64,000 nucleotides of DNA, from the NCBI GenBank assembly GCA_015183035.1, contig JACZZP010000020.1, positions 558,001-622,000 on the forward strand. Direction: 5' to 3'. The notes under the pieces are model-generated. The model was not told the origin of the DNA and made no database searches. It saw only the letters and a list, made by a program, of their open reading frames with translations. Both the position numbers and the translations under genes were made by a program. The DNA is from Meloidogyne chitwoodi. Its lineage: Eukaryota > Nematoda > Chromadorea > Rhabditida > Meloidogynidae. Shown here one piece after another: positions 29,001 to 41,853 of the stretch (within the stretch, counting starts at the first letter, position 1; every line of letters starts with the position of its first letter).

Positions 29001-32000
29001 ATAATTATATAATAATTAATTATTTTTAAAGAATAATTATATAAATAATTAATTAATTATTTTTAAAGAATAATTATAGAATAATTAATTATTTTTAAAG
29101 AATAATTATATAAATAATTAATTAATTATTTTTAAAGAATAATTATAGAATAATTAATTATTTTTAAAGAATAATTATAAAAATAATTAATTAATTATTT
29201 TTAAAGAATAATTATAGAATAATTAATTATTTTTAAAGAATAATTATATAAATAATTAATTAATTATTTTTAAAGAATAATTATATAAATAATTAATTAA
29301 TTATTTTTAAAGAATAATTATAGAATAATTAATTATTTTTAAAGAATAATTATATAAATAATTAATTAATTATTTTTAAAGAATAATTATATAAATAATT
29401 AATTAATTATTTTTAAAGAATAATTATAGAATAATTAATTATTTTTAAAGAATAATTATATAAATAATTAATTATTTTTAAAGAATAATTATAGAATAAT
29501 TAATTATTTTTAAAGAATAATTATATAAATAATTAATTAATTATTTTTAAAGAATAATTATAGAATAATTAATTATTTTTAAAGAATAATTATATAAATA
29601 ATTAATTAATTATTTTTAAAGAATAATTATAGAATAATTAATTATTTTTAAAGAATAATTATATAAATAATTAATTATTTTTAAAGAATAATTATAGAAT
29701 AATTAATTATTTTTAAAGAATAATTATATAAATAATTAATTAATTATTTTTAAAGAATAATTATAGAATAATTAATTATTTTTAAAGAATAATTATATAA
29801 ATAATTAATTAATTATTTTTAAAGAATAATTATAGAATAATTAATTATTTTTAAAGAATAATTATATAAATAATTAATTAATTATTTTTAAAGAATAATT
29901 ATAGAATAATTAATTATTTTTAAAGAATAATTATATAAATAATTAATTAATTATTTTTAAAGAATAATTATATAAATAATTAATTAATTATTTTTAAAGA
30001 ATAATTATATAAATAATTAATTAATTATTTTTAAAGAATAATTATAGAATAATTAATTATTTTTAAAGAATAATTATATAAATAATTAATTAATTATTTT
30101 TAAAGAATAATTATAGAATAATTAATTATTTTTAAAGAATAATTAGATAAATAATTAATTAATTATTTTTAAAGAATAATTATATAAATAATTAATTAAT
30201 TATTTTTAAAGAATAATTATAGAATAATTAATTATTTTTAAAGAATAATTATATAAATAATTAATTAATTATTTTTAAAGAATAATTATAGAATAATTAA
30301 TTATTTTTAAAGAATAATTATAAAAATAATTAATTATTTTTAAAGAATAATTATAAAAATAATTAATTAATTATTTTTTATGTAATAAATATAAAAATAA
30401 TTAATTATTTTTAAAGAATAATTATAAAAATAATTAATTATTTTTAAAGAATAATTATATAAATAATTAATTATTTTTAAAGAATAATTATAAAAATAAT
30501 TAATTAATTATTTTTAAAGAATAATTATAGAATAATTAATTATTTTTAAAGAATAATTATATAATAATTAATTATTTTTAAAGAATAATTATATAAATAA
30601 TTAATTAATTATTTTTAAAGAATAATTATAGAATAATTAATTATTTTTAAAGAATAATTATATAAATAATTAATTAATTATTTTTAAAGAATAATTATAG
30701 AATAATTAATTATTTTTAAAGAATAATTATAAAAATAATTAATTAATTATTTTTAAAGAATAATTATAGAATAATTAATTATTTTTAAAGAATAATTATA
30801 TAAATAATTAATTAATTATTTTTAAAGAATAATTATATAAATAATTAATTAATTATTTTTAAAGAATAATTATAGAATAATTAATTATTTTTAAAGAATA
30901 ATTATATAAATAATTAATTAATTATTTTTAAAGAATAATTATATAAATAATTAATTAATTATTTTTAAAGAATAATTATAGAATAATTAATTATTTTTAA
31001 AGAATAATTATATAAATAATTAATTATTTTTAAAGAATAATTATAGAATAATTAATTATTTTTAAAGAATAATTATATAAATAATTAATTAATTATTTTT
31101 AAAGAATAATTATAGAATAATTAATTATTTTTAAAGAATAATTATATAAATAATTAATTAATTATTTTTAAAGAATAATTATAGAATAATTAATTATTTT
31201 TAAAGAATAATTATATAAATAATTAATTATTTTTAAAGAATAATTATAGAATAATTAATTATTTTTAAAGAATAATTATATAAATAATTAATTAATTATT
31301 TTTAAAGAATAATTATAGAATAATTAATTATTTTTAAAGAATAATTATATAAATAATTAATTAATTATTTTTAAAGAATAATTATAGAATAATTAATTAT
31401 TTTTAAAGAATAATTATATAAATAATTAATTAATTATTTTTAAAGAATAATTATAGAATAATTAATTATTTTTAAAGAATAATTATATAAATAATTAATT
31501 AATTATTTTTAAAGAATAATTATATAAATAATTAATTAATTATTTTTAAAGAATAATTATATAAATAATTAATTAATTATTTTTAAAGAATAATTATAGA
31601 ATAATTAATTATTTTTAAAGAATAATTATATAAATAATTAATTAATTATTTTTAAAGAATAATTATAGAATAATTAATTATTTTTAAAGAATAATTAGAT
31701 AAATAATTAATTAATTATTTTTAAAGAATAATTATATAAATAATTAATTAATTATTTTTAAAGAATAATTATAGAATAATTAATTATTTTTAAAGAATAA
31801 TTATATAAATAATTAATTAATTATTTTTAAAGAATAATTATAGAATAATTAATTATTTTTAAAGAATAATTATAAAAATAATTAATTATTTTTAAAGAAT
31901 AATTATAAAAATAATTAATTAATTATTTTTATGTAATAAATATAAAAATAATTAATTATTTTTAAAGAATAATTATAAAAATAATTAATTATTTTTAAAG

Positions 32001-35000
32001 AATAATTATAGAATAATTAATTATTTTTAAAGAATAATTATATAAATAATTAATTAATTATTTTTAAAGAATAATTATAGAATAATTAATTATTTTTAAA
32101 GAATAATTATAAAAATAATTAATTATTTTTAAAGAATAATTATAGAATAATTAATTATTTTTAAAGAATAATTATATAAATAATTAATTAATTATTTTTA
32201 AAGAATAATTATAGAATAATTAATTATTTTTAAAGAATAATTATATAAATAATTAATTAATTATTTTTAAAGAATAATTATAGAATAATTAACTATTTTT
32301 AAAGAATAATTATATAAATAATTAATTAATTATTTTTAAAGAATAATTATAGAATAATTAATTATTTTTAAAGAATAATTATATAAATAATTAATTAATT
32401 ATTTTTAAAGAATAATTATAGAATAATTAATTATTTTTAAAGAATAATTATATAAATAATTAATTAATTATTTTTAAAGAATAATTATAGAATAATTAAT
32501 TATTTTTAAAGAATAATTATAAAAATAATTAATTAATTATTTTTAAAGAATAATTATAGAATAATTAATTATTTTTAAAGAATAATTATAGAATAATTAA
32601 TTATTTTTAAAGAATAATTATAAAAATAATTAATTATTTTTAAAGAATAATTATAAAAATAATTAATTAATTATTTTTATGTAATAAATATAAAAATAAT
32701 TAATTATTTTTAAAGAATAATTATAAAAATAATTAATTAATTATTTTTAAAGAATAATTATAAAAATAATTAATTAATTATTTTTAAAGAATAATTATAA
32801 AAATAATTAATTAATTATTTTTAAAGAATAATTATAAAAATAATTAATTAATTATTTTTAAAGAATAATTATAAAAATAATTAATTAATTATTTTTAAAG
32901 AATAATTATAGAATAATTAATTATTTTTAAAGAATAATTATATAAATAATTAATTAATTATTTTCAAAGAATAATTATAGAATAATTAATTATTTTTAAA
33001 GAATAATTATAAAAATAATTAATTAATTATTTTTAAAGAATAATTATAGAATAATTAATTATTTTTAAAGAATAATTATAAAAATAATTAATTATTTTTA
33101 AAGAATAATTATAAAAATAATTAATTATTTTTAAAGAATAATTATAAAAATAACCACCTCTATGCTTAAGCATATATTCTCCTGCACGTAGTCCAGTAAT
33201 TACTGTACCTTTGGCATCTTCCATTTTTGAACCAAGATAATGAATTTTCCTAATATATTCAGTTCCTGCTAAATCAATGCACATTGTTGCTCTTTAAAAT
33301 TTTTTAAAAATTTTAAATTTATTTTTTCAAAAATTTACAAAGATAATCCAAATATTATATATGCTAAAATAATATATGTAGAGGATTGTGTAGGAACTAT
33401 ATCACCAAAGCCTTTAAAAATATTATTAAATAACAAATTATTTTTTAATTATTTTTTTATTTATTTCTATTAAAAAAATATATAATTTTTAATAAATTTA
33501 AACAGACCAACCAACTGTTGCCATTGTAATAAAACAAAAATAAAAACCCTCAAAATATGACCATCCTTCCCAATTACAAAATAATAAACCACCAATTCCA
33601 CAATAACATAAAAGAACAAATAAAACCATTACTACAGGTATACGAAGTTCCCTTTCCTCCTCCATATTTTGATCTTCCATTTCACTCCCACTTAATTCAT
33701 TTAAATTTAGACTTCCTGCTTTTGATGTTGAGCCTTTTTTTTTTTAATTTTAAATTTTTTTAATAATTATTATATATTTGAATAATAAAATAATATTTAA
33801 AAAAAATTTAAAATTTTGTTAATATATTATTATTTAACTATTAATTTTTTATCAATTTTAATAAATTACCTTCACTTCGTAAATCACCAATTGTTGAATT
33901 TGAAGTATTCCGATAACGAGAAAGTCGCCTAGATTGCTTACGAACCTTTAATAATAATTTTAAAAAATAATTTTAAAATTACTATTTTAAATTAAAAAAT
34001 ATTAACAAACTTTTGTTTTAAAAGAATGATAAGTCTTATAAAGAAAATTAAGAAAATCAGAAAGAAATTTTCCAATATCTGCAATAGTAACTAATAATAA
34101 AGGAATGCCAAATAATGCAAAACAAATACAAGCAATTCTACCAAGACGAGTCATTGGAACAAGATTACCATAACCTTAAAAAAATTAAATTTTAATTTTA
34201 AATTAAAATTATTAAAAAAAAAATAACCAATTGTAGTTATAACAGTTGTGGCAAAGAAAAGACTATTAGTATATGTCCATAATAATTCAGTAGTTTCTCT
34301 TGTTTTGTTTAATAAATGACGTTCATTTGTAAATTGATTTCTACATGCTTCAAATGTTCTTAAGACTAACTTTAAAAAAAATATTTTTTTTTAGAAAAAT
34401 ATTAGAAACCTTAATAAATTAATTAAAAAATAATTTAAAAAATTATAAAAAAAATTTTAAAAAATCAAAATAATTTTAATAAATTAGAAAATATTTTTTT
34501 CTAAATAAATTGTATATTATGGACAAAATTTTAAAAAATCAAAATAAAAATAACTTTAATAAATTAGAAAATATTTTTTTCTAAATAAATTGTATATTAT
34601 GGACAAAATTTTAAAAAATCAAAATAAAAATAATTTTAATAAATTAGAAAATAACCTTATCAAAGTATTCTCTCCCTATACCATAAAATGAATCTTGTGA
34701 AATTACACTTTCATCTGAATGAGTTAAATTCCAAATAGTATCATGAAATTGGTCTCTCAATGCTAACAATTCACGCATTTCTTTATCTCTTGTCTAATAA
34801 AAATTAATTATTTTATAAAATATTTTTTTATTTTACCAAAACTTCATTAGAAGCCTCTAAATAATGCTTTAAAAAAATTTTTTTAATAATAATAAAATAT
34901 CTTTAATTTTACAAAAATAGTAGCGCCAATAAGTAAATAAACAACTAGCAATAAAACAAGACCAACATGTGGGCCAATAAATCTAATATACTAAAAAAAA

Positions 35001-35374
35001 ATAATTTTAATGAGACTTTGAACAGTGGAAAATAATTTAATAATTAAATTTTTTTAATAATTAATTAAATAATTAACCTTAAACATTTTCTCTGATTTGG
35101 TCAAAGAAGCTTCCATATCATAAGAACTTTGAGTTGGAATTTGTAAAACTTCAATTCCACCAACGGAAGGTTCATTAACTGCTTCAGTTTCTCCATCGCT
35201 ACTTCCATCCTATAATATTTTTATTTTATTAAATTTAAATTTTACCATATCAAAACTTTCTGCCGTTGTTGTTTGAAGTATTGGAAGTGGGGGTGGTTTT
35301 ATTGTATTTCGTCTTGGCTTTTCCATTGGTGGATTAATGAAAAATGTATCGCGGCGTCGCGATACCATAGCCAT
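20008..35374 (-). CDS. TWK-type two-pore-domain potassium channel, 13 exons, 543 aa
   Basis: A plasma-membrane potassium leak channel subunit; such subunits form dimers. Exons: 35374-35246, 35209-35078, 34990-34913, 34866-34837, 34793-34656, 34369-34228, 34174-34011, 33945-33870, 33733-33512, 33411-33339, 33291-33155, 20362-20166 and 20121-20008. Together they give 1,632 nt in one frame. Seen in the protein: M1 at about residues 95-113, first pore TTIGYG at 214-219, M2 at 229-251 (FGIPLLL), M3 at 328-349, second pore TVGFGD at 369-374 (split by an intron inside Gly371), and M4 at 383-404, leading into CIDLAGTEYIRKIHYLG, the typical nematode TWK signature. The C-terminal tail is about 140 residues. 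All introns are below 300 nt except the one after exon 11, which is 12,792 nt and almost entirely minisatellite. The exact C. elegans orthologue cannot be named from sequence alone. Confidence 0.93.
20380..33151. repeat. 12.8-kb minisatellite filling one intron of the channel gene
   Basis: About 370 monomers of 32-37 bp built on TTATTTTTAAAGAATAATTA. The commonest arrangement is a 69-bp dimer of a 32-bp form (followed by TAGAATAATTAA) and a 37-bp form (followed by TATAAATAATTAATTAA); 33-bp forms dominate near both ends. A rarer variant with TTTTTATGTAATAAATATAA occurs at about 20,516, 21,231, 21,437, 22,433, 22,639, 23,188, 23,394, 30,380, 31,931 and 32,679. On the gene's sense strand the array has essentially no G. 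Each monomer can form a hairpin (TAATTATT, loop CTTTAAA, AATAATTA). The array runs to within about 4 nt of the donor and about 20 nt of the acceptor. Confidence 0.97.
25400..27550. other. Indel-rich middle of the minisatellite, possible assembly error zone
   Basis: Within the array this stretch alone shows many single-base losses and gains in A and T runs (for example ATATATAAA, AATAATATTTTTT, TAAATAATAATT). The units on both sides are almost perfect copies of each other. That is the pattern of an unpolished part of a long-read assembly, although real decay of the array centre is possible. Confidence 0.55.
34443..34650. repeat. 80-bp tandem repeat inside channel intron 5
   Basis: About 2.5 copies of an 80-bp unit containing CTAAATAAATTGTATATTATG (seen at 34,501 and 34,581). 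They lie within the 286-nt intron between exons 5 and 6 and stop just before the donor of exon 5. Confidence 0.8.
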
Positions 35375-36940
35375 TTTTAAATTTTTAAGAGAAAAATAAA
35401 ATGATAATATAATTTAAAAAAATAATATAATTTATAAATATAACTATTTATAAATTAATTAAAATAAATCAGTTATATAAAAATTAAAAAAAATAAAATA
35501 ATTAAAAATATAAGTATATTAAATTTAAATAATATAAGAAAATAAAACACGAAAGAATAATTTATAAAAATTAAAAGTATATTTTTTCTAATTATAAAAT
35601 TCAATATTAAAATTTATATTAATTTTTTTTAAACAATTATTTTTGTTTTAAAATAAAAAATATATTATGCAATCAATTGACTAATTAATATGCTTTAACA
35701 AATGCTTTAAAAAACATTTAATTATTTTTTTTAAAGAAAAGATGCAGACATAAAAGAAATATTTACTTAGCTTTAAGGAAGAACAGTTGTACATTTATTT
35801 TTAAAATATAAATAAATAAAAATTAAATAATTATTTTTAATTAATTTTTTAAATTAAAATTTTATTAATAATTTTATAAAATATTTTAATTAAAATAAAA
35901 TTTTAAAATAATTTAAATATTATTTTCATCTGATTTTTTGAAAGAATTCTAAAAATTGAAGTATTTATCATTATTTAAAATTTAATAATTCATAAAATAA
36001 ACCATTAATAAAAACAAATATTACCATATATGAAAAAATATCTCAACAATCATCATACCTAGATATATCTATAATAGTTAAAACTTTAATTATAATAGTC
36101 TGAAATATTAATAAAAATTAAATTTTATTTTTGAAATTATTTTATTACGAAAATTAAATATTTACAAATTTAAATTAAAAAAATATATTTATTACCAATA
36201 AAAAATCAAATTTTACAAATTATATTCACATTGTGTCATACCATCTATAATTGGATGAGCTTCATTAAAGCCAATAAATTTAATTTTAAAATTATATAAT
36301 TAAGCATATTTAATATTAAATAAATTTATTTATTTTTAATTAAAAAAATTATTTTAAGATCGTCTTATTGCTATTGTTAAAGGCTTCTATCATTGACAAA
36401 TATTACTTAAAAGACTTTGATTATTAATTATATCAATTATTTTTATCAATTATCTTAATATAATAAAACATTAGAAAGAATATTCATTTATTACCATTTA
36501 ATATATATTACAAAATAAAAAATAGAATATAATTTTTACTATTATATATTTCAAATTAAAAATTAAATTATTAATTTTTAATTAAATATTAAAAATAAAA
36601 CAATAAATTTATTATTTAAGAATTTACTTTAAAAAAATAAAATAATAAAAAAAGAATAAAGTTAAGAATTTTTTAAAAATTCCTTAAATAAAAAAATCAA
36701 ACTTATATAATAAATCAAATTAAGACTAAATAAAATAAAATAAATTTTACTATTAAATTTTATAATTTTGTAAAATCAAGTTATAAAATTATAAAAATAA
36801 AAAATATATTAGGTGAAGATTAACTGACATAATTTGATAAACTTCACATGTATTAAAGATATTTGACGAAATTTATAGTTTTCATTATTATTTTTTTAAT
36901 AATTTAAATATTAAAATTTTTTAATTTTATAATTAAAAAT
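35375..36940. other. A/T spacer upstream of the channel gene
   Basis: This should hold the 5' untranslated region and promoter of the potassium channel. No TATA module of the kind seen elsewhere, and no open frame, was found. The right end runs straight into the 71-bp satellite. Confidence 0.5.
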
Positions 36941-39683
36941 AAAATTAGTGTATAACCTTTTTAACAATTATAATATTTGTAAACTAATTCGCAGAATTTT
37001 ATCTTCTAAATAAAATCAGTTTATAACCTTTTTAACAATTATAATATTTGTAAACTAATTCGCAGAATTTTATCTTCTAAATAAAATCAGTTTATAACCT
37101 TTTTAACAATTATAATATTTGTAAACTAATTCGCAGAATTTTATCTTCTAAATAAAATTAGTTTATAACCTTTTTAACAATTATAATATTTGTAAACTAA
37201 TTCGCAGAATTTTATCTTCTAAATAAAATTAGTTTATAACCTTTTTAACAATTATAATATTTGTAAACTAATTCGCAGAATTTTATCTTCTAAATAAAAT
37301 TAGTTTATAACCTTTTTAACAATTATAATATTTGTAAACTAATTCGCAGAATTTTATCTTCTAAATAAAATTAGTTTATAACCTTTTTAACAATTATAAT
37401 ATTTGTAAACTAATTCGCAGAATTTTATCTTCTAAATAAAATCAGTTTATAACCTTTTTAACAATTATAATATTTGTAAACTAATTCACAGAATTTTATC
37501 TTCTAAATAAAATCAGTTTATAACCTTTTTAACAATTATAATATTTGTAAACTAATTCGCAGAATTTTATCTTCTAAATAAAATTAGTTTATAACCTTTT
37601 TAACAATTATAATATTTGTAAACTAATTCGCAGAATTTTATCTTCTAAATAAAATTAGTTTATAACCTTTTTAACAATTATAATATTTGTAAACTAATTC
37701 GCAGAATTTTATCTTCTAAATAAAATTAGTTTATAACCTTTTTAACAATTATAATATTTGTAAACTAATTCGCAGAATTTTATCTTCTAAATAAAATTAG
37801 TTTATAACCTTTTTAACAATTATAATATTTGTAAACTAATTCGCAGAATTTTATCTTCTAAATAAAATTAGTTTATAACCTTTTTAACAATTATAATATT
37901 TGTAAACTAATTCGCAGAATTTTATCTTCTAAATAAAATTAGTTTATAACCTTTTTAACAATTATAATATTTGTAAACTAATTCGCAGAATTTTATCTTC
38001 TAAATAAAATTAGTTTATAACCTTTTTAACAATTATAATATTTGTAAACTAATTCGCAGAATTTTATCTTCTAAATAAAATCAGTTTATAACCTTTTTAA
38101 CAATTATAATATTTGTAAACTAATTCACAGAATTTTATCTTCTAAATAAAATCAGTTTATAACCTTTTTAACAATTATAATATTTGTAAACTAATTCGCA
38201 GAATTTTATCTTCTAAATAAAATTAGTTTATAACCTTTTTAACAATTATAATATTTGTAAACTAATTCGCAGAATTTTATCTTCTAAATAAAATTAGTTT
38301 ATAACCTTTTTAACAATTATAATATTTGTAAACTAATTCGCAGAATTTTATCTTCTAAATAAAATTAGTTTATAACCTTTTTAACAATTATAATATTTGT
38401 AAACTAATTCGCAGAATTTTATCTTCTAAATAAAATTAGTTTATAACCTTTTTAACAATTATAATATTTGTAAACTAATTCGCAGAATTTTATCTTCTAA
38501 ATAAAATTAGTTTATAACCTTTTTAACAATTATAATATTTGTAAACTAATTCGCAGAATTTTATCTTCTAAATAAAATTAGTTTATAACCTTTTTAACAA
38601 TTATAATATTTGTAAACTAATTCGCAGAATTTTATCTTCTAAATAAAATTAGTTTATAACCTTTTTAACAATTATAATATTTGTAAACTAATTCGCAGAA
38701 TTTTATCTTCTAAATAAAATTAGTTTATAACCTTTTTAACAATTATAATATTTGTAAACTAATTCGCAGAATTTTATCTTCTAAATAAAATCAGTTTTTA
38801 ACCTTTTTAACAATTATAATATTTGTAAACTAATTCGCAGAATTTTATCTTCTAAATAAAATTAGTTTTTAACCTTTTTAACAATTATAATATTTGTAAA
38901 CTAATTCGCAGAATTTTATCTTCTAAATAAAATTAGTTTATAACCTTTTTAACAATTATAATATTTGTAAACTAATTCGCAGAATTTTATCTTCTAAATA
39001 AAATTAGTTTATAACCTTTTTAACAATTATAATATTTGTAAACTAATTCGCAGAATTTTATCTTCTAAATAAAATTAGTTTATAACCTTTTTAACAATTA
39101 TAATATTTGTAAACTAATTTGCAGAATTTTATCTTCTAAATAAAATTAGTTTATAACCTTTTTAACAATTATAATATTTGTAAACTAATTCGCAGAATTT
39201 TATCTTCTAAATAAAATCAGTTTTTAACCTTTTTAACAATTATAATATTTGTAAACTAATTCGCAGAATTTTATCTTCTAAATAAAATTAGTTTATAACC
39301 TTTTTAACAATTATAATATTTGTAAACTAATTCGCAGAATTTTATCTTCTAAATAAAATTAGTTTATAACCTTTTTAACAATTATAATATTTGTAAACTA
39401 ATTCGCAGAATTTTATCTTCTAAATAAAATTAGTTTATAACCTTTTTAACAATTATAATATTTGTAAACTAATTCGCAGAATTTTATCTTCTAAATAAAA
39501 TTAGTTTATAACCTTTTTAACAATTATAATATTTGTAAACTAATTCGCAGAATTTTATCTTCTAAATAAAATTAGTTTATAACCTTTTTAACAATTATAA
39601 TATTTGTAAACTAATTCGCAGAATTTTATCTTCTAAATAAAATTATTTTATAACCTTTTTAACAATTATAATATTTGTAAAAA
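36941..39683. repeat. 71-bp satellite, about 38.6 copies
   Basis: The unit contains TTATAACCTTTTTAACAATT, then TTTGTAAACTAATTCGCAG, then TTTTATCTTCTAAATAAAAT. Copies are nearly identical. Variants include ATCAG for ATTAG, CACAG for CGCAG and GTTTTTAACC for GTTTATAACC. The CACAG variant recurs at 37,487 and 38,126, exactly 9 x 71 bp apart, so a nine-unit block has been duplicated. Each unit holds two potential hairpins: AATTAGTTTATAA pairing with TTGTAAACTAATT, and AATTTTAT pairing with ATAAAATT. The array ends only 25 bp after the stop codon of the FKBP gene and so probably includes its 3' end region. Confidence 0.97.
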
Positions 39684-39708
39684 TAATTTAAAATTAATAA
39701 TAAATAAA

Positions 39709-41353
39709 TTACAATTCTTCTTTTATATTTTCTCCATTATTATTTTCAAAAACTTTATCCGCAACATTTATTTCTTCTACCGAAACTATTCCATCATTAT
39801 TAAAATCCAAAATCCATTGAAATCCAGGATCACGTTTTCGACCTTCAATTTTATTTTTACTTTTTCTTTTACTCTTCATTATAGATGTATCTCTCTCAAA
39901 TACTTGTTTAAACTCATTAATGTCAACAATTCCATCTTTATTTAAATCAAAATACCTAAAAGAAATTTTAATTTATTTGAAAATTATTTTTCTACTATTT
40001 TGCGGTCCTCTGTGGATGTCCTAACGAAATTTAATTTATTGAAAAAATATTTTTTTACCTTATATAATATCTAGCAGCAAGAACAGGATCAATATCTTCA
40101 TTGGGCCAAGTTTTTCCAAATTGTTTACGCATTTTTTCTCCAAATTGTATAATTTCTTGTTCAATAAGCTTAGTATCATTATTAATATCCATCCATTCAA
40201 ATTGACCCTCAATTGTCCATGGCTCAATTTTTATTACTTCAATATCGAAGCGAAGCCAATGCTCATCATTAGGAATAAAACGCCAAACTAAATATTTATA
40301 TTTTAATATTAAAATAAATTTTTTAATTTTTATTTACTATTATCTAGACAATAACTTTATATTTTAATTTATTTTTTAAATTATTCTAAAATAATTCAAA
40401 ATTTTTAAACATTTAATTTTATTTACCTTTGCTCTTCTTTTTACGGCTCAATCTCCAAGGAACTTCAATTTTTCTTAGTTCTCCATCACAAATTCCTTTA
40501 AGGCCTTTATCTAATCCAGGCATTATCTTAAAATTAATTTTTTAATAAAATTAATTTTTAAAATATTTTTTACCATTCCAACACCCAATTGTATTTTAAT
40601 TCCATCCTTCTCACGCCCATAACTTTGATCAAATTTTTTTCCAGCCTCAGAAAAGCCTTTATAATGGAATGTGACAAAATCAAGACGACGAGCTTTTCTA
40701 GGGCAATCTCCGGGTACCCACGTTTTTGAAACCTATTAAAGTTAAAATTTATTGTCAAATGATATAACTGAATTAAATGTAAATAATATTAAAAAATCAT
40801 TAAAAAAATAATTTTAAAAATAATATTAAATATTAATTTAAAAATACTTTTATGTCAAGAGGACCGCCATTAGACAATTCTTCAAGTTCCCTTTAATTAT
40901 TTTTTATAATTTAATAAAAAATGCTTAAATAAATATTTTTCCTTTTTTAAATACATTAAATAATATTATTTATTTTTTAACATTTTAAATATTTAAAATA
41001 CTTATAATTATATTAAATAATTTATAATAATTTTTTAATATCCTTTAAATAAATTTTTTAACATGCCTAATTTGTGCAGCACTCATTGGCTTTCCTTCCC
41101 CTCTTATTTCAATAACCGGAATTGAATCTTCCCTTTTTGTTGCCAATTTTGGCTGATTTTCTAGCAAACCATTATCAATATCAGATTCTTTTAATTTTAA
41201 AGTAGCCATTGAAGGAACATGAGCATTTTTTGAATCAACAAATAAACCTTTATTATAAAATTTAAAAATTTTATAATAAAAAAATAAACCTAGAAATAAT
41301 AATAAAATAATAATTTTGATAAAATAAAGAAATTGAACTTTTGAATTTAACAT
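39709..41353 (-). CDS. FKBP-type peptidyl-prolyl isomerase with three EF-hands, 354 aa
   Basis: A likely secretory-pathway prolyl isomerase/chaperone of the FKBP7/FKBP14 type. Exons: 41353-41067, 40890-40848, 40732-40574, 40526-40427, 40287-40059 and 39955-39709. Seen: a hydrophobic N-terminal signal or anchor (about residues 8-27), an FKBP domain from about 121 to 220 (FHYKGF, FDQSYGRE, LGVGM, PGLDKGLKGICDGE, IEVPW), EF-hand loops DINNDTKLIEQE (230-241), DLNKDGIVDINE (276-287) and DFNNDGIVSVEE (323-334), and the C-terminus KEEL, an ER-retention-like tetrapeptide. The FKBP12 Trp at the pocket floor is Leu here, so isomerase activity is uncertain. The frame closes only if intron 1 uses a GC donor (AG/GCATGT); the nearby GT donor leads to a stop. 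The first EF loop has Thr-Lys where Gly is usual, so its calcium binding may be weak. Confidence 0.88.
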
Positions 41354-41853
41354 TATATTAATTAAATAAAATAAACTTTAAAATTATTTTTAAAAATATT
41401 TATTAATAATATAAATAATAAAAAATATATACATATTAATATTTATTTTCATAACTATTTTTTTAAATAATAATAAAAGAGATTAAAAAAAATTTATGCG
41501 TCCTTCATCGAGGTCATCCATCTTCACGAAATAAATAAAAAAAATCGACAATAAAATTAGGGCGTTTGTGAAAAAAAAAGTTAAAATATGGATTAAAAAT
41601 AATTTTTTTAATTATTTAAACGTTTATATAATTAAAAACTTTTTAGTAAAATAACATGATAGAAAGTGAATAGTTTAAAATTAAATTAAAAATTAAATAC
41701 ATTTTCTTAATAAAGAAACTAAAAATTTTTTTGTCCTTTATCCATCGAGTTCATTCATTTTCACAAAATAAATAAAAAAATCGATAATAAAATAAAAATT
41801 GGGGATTTATGAATAAAAGAAATTGTGAAAATATGGATTAAAAAATAAAATTT
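41354..41853 (-). pseudogene. Collapsed fifth copy of the RING gene between FKBP and copy 1
   Basis: 41,481-41,580 matches the 3' flank of the RING units (the TTTATGCGTCCTTCATCGAGG and GGGCGTTTGTG region). 41,650-41,702 on the minus strand reads MYLIFNLILNYSLS, the decayed start of RING exon 1, preceded by the same TTTATTAAGAAA leader. 41,715-41,850 is then a second 3' flank, that of RING copy 1. So a whole RING unit has been reduced to its two ends. 41,354-41,480 is the 5' flank of the FKBP gene. Confidence 0.7.

Noticed and set aside
33557..33763. 68-codon plus-strand open frame
   Set aside because: It is antisense to channel exon 9, whose minus-strand frame carries the third membrane segment and second pore.
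36941..39683. CRISPR-like array
   Set aside because: It is a eukaryotic context with a head-to-tail 71-bp satellite and no unique spacers.
40570..40758. 62-codon minus-strand open frame
   Set aside because: It is the wrong frame of FKBP exon 3; the correct frame gives the FKBP domain and joins in phase to its neighbours.
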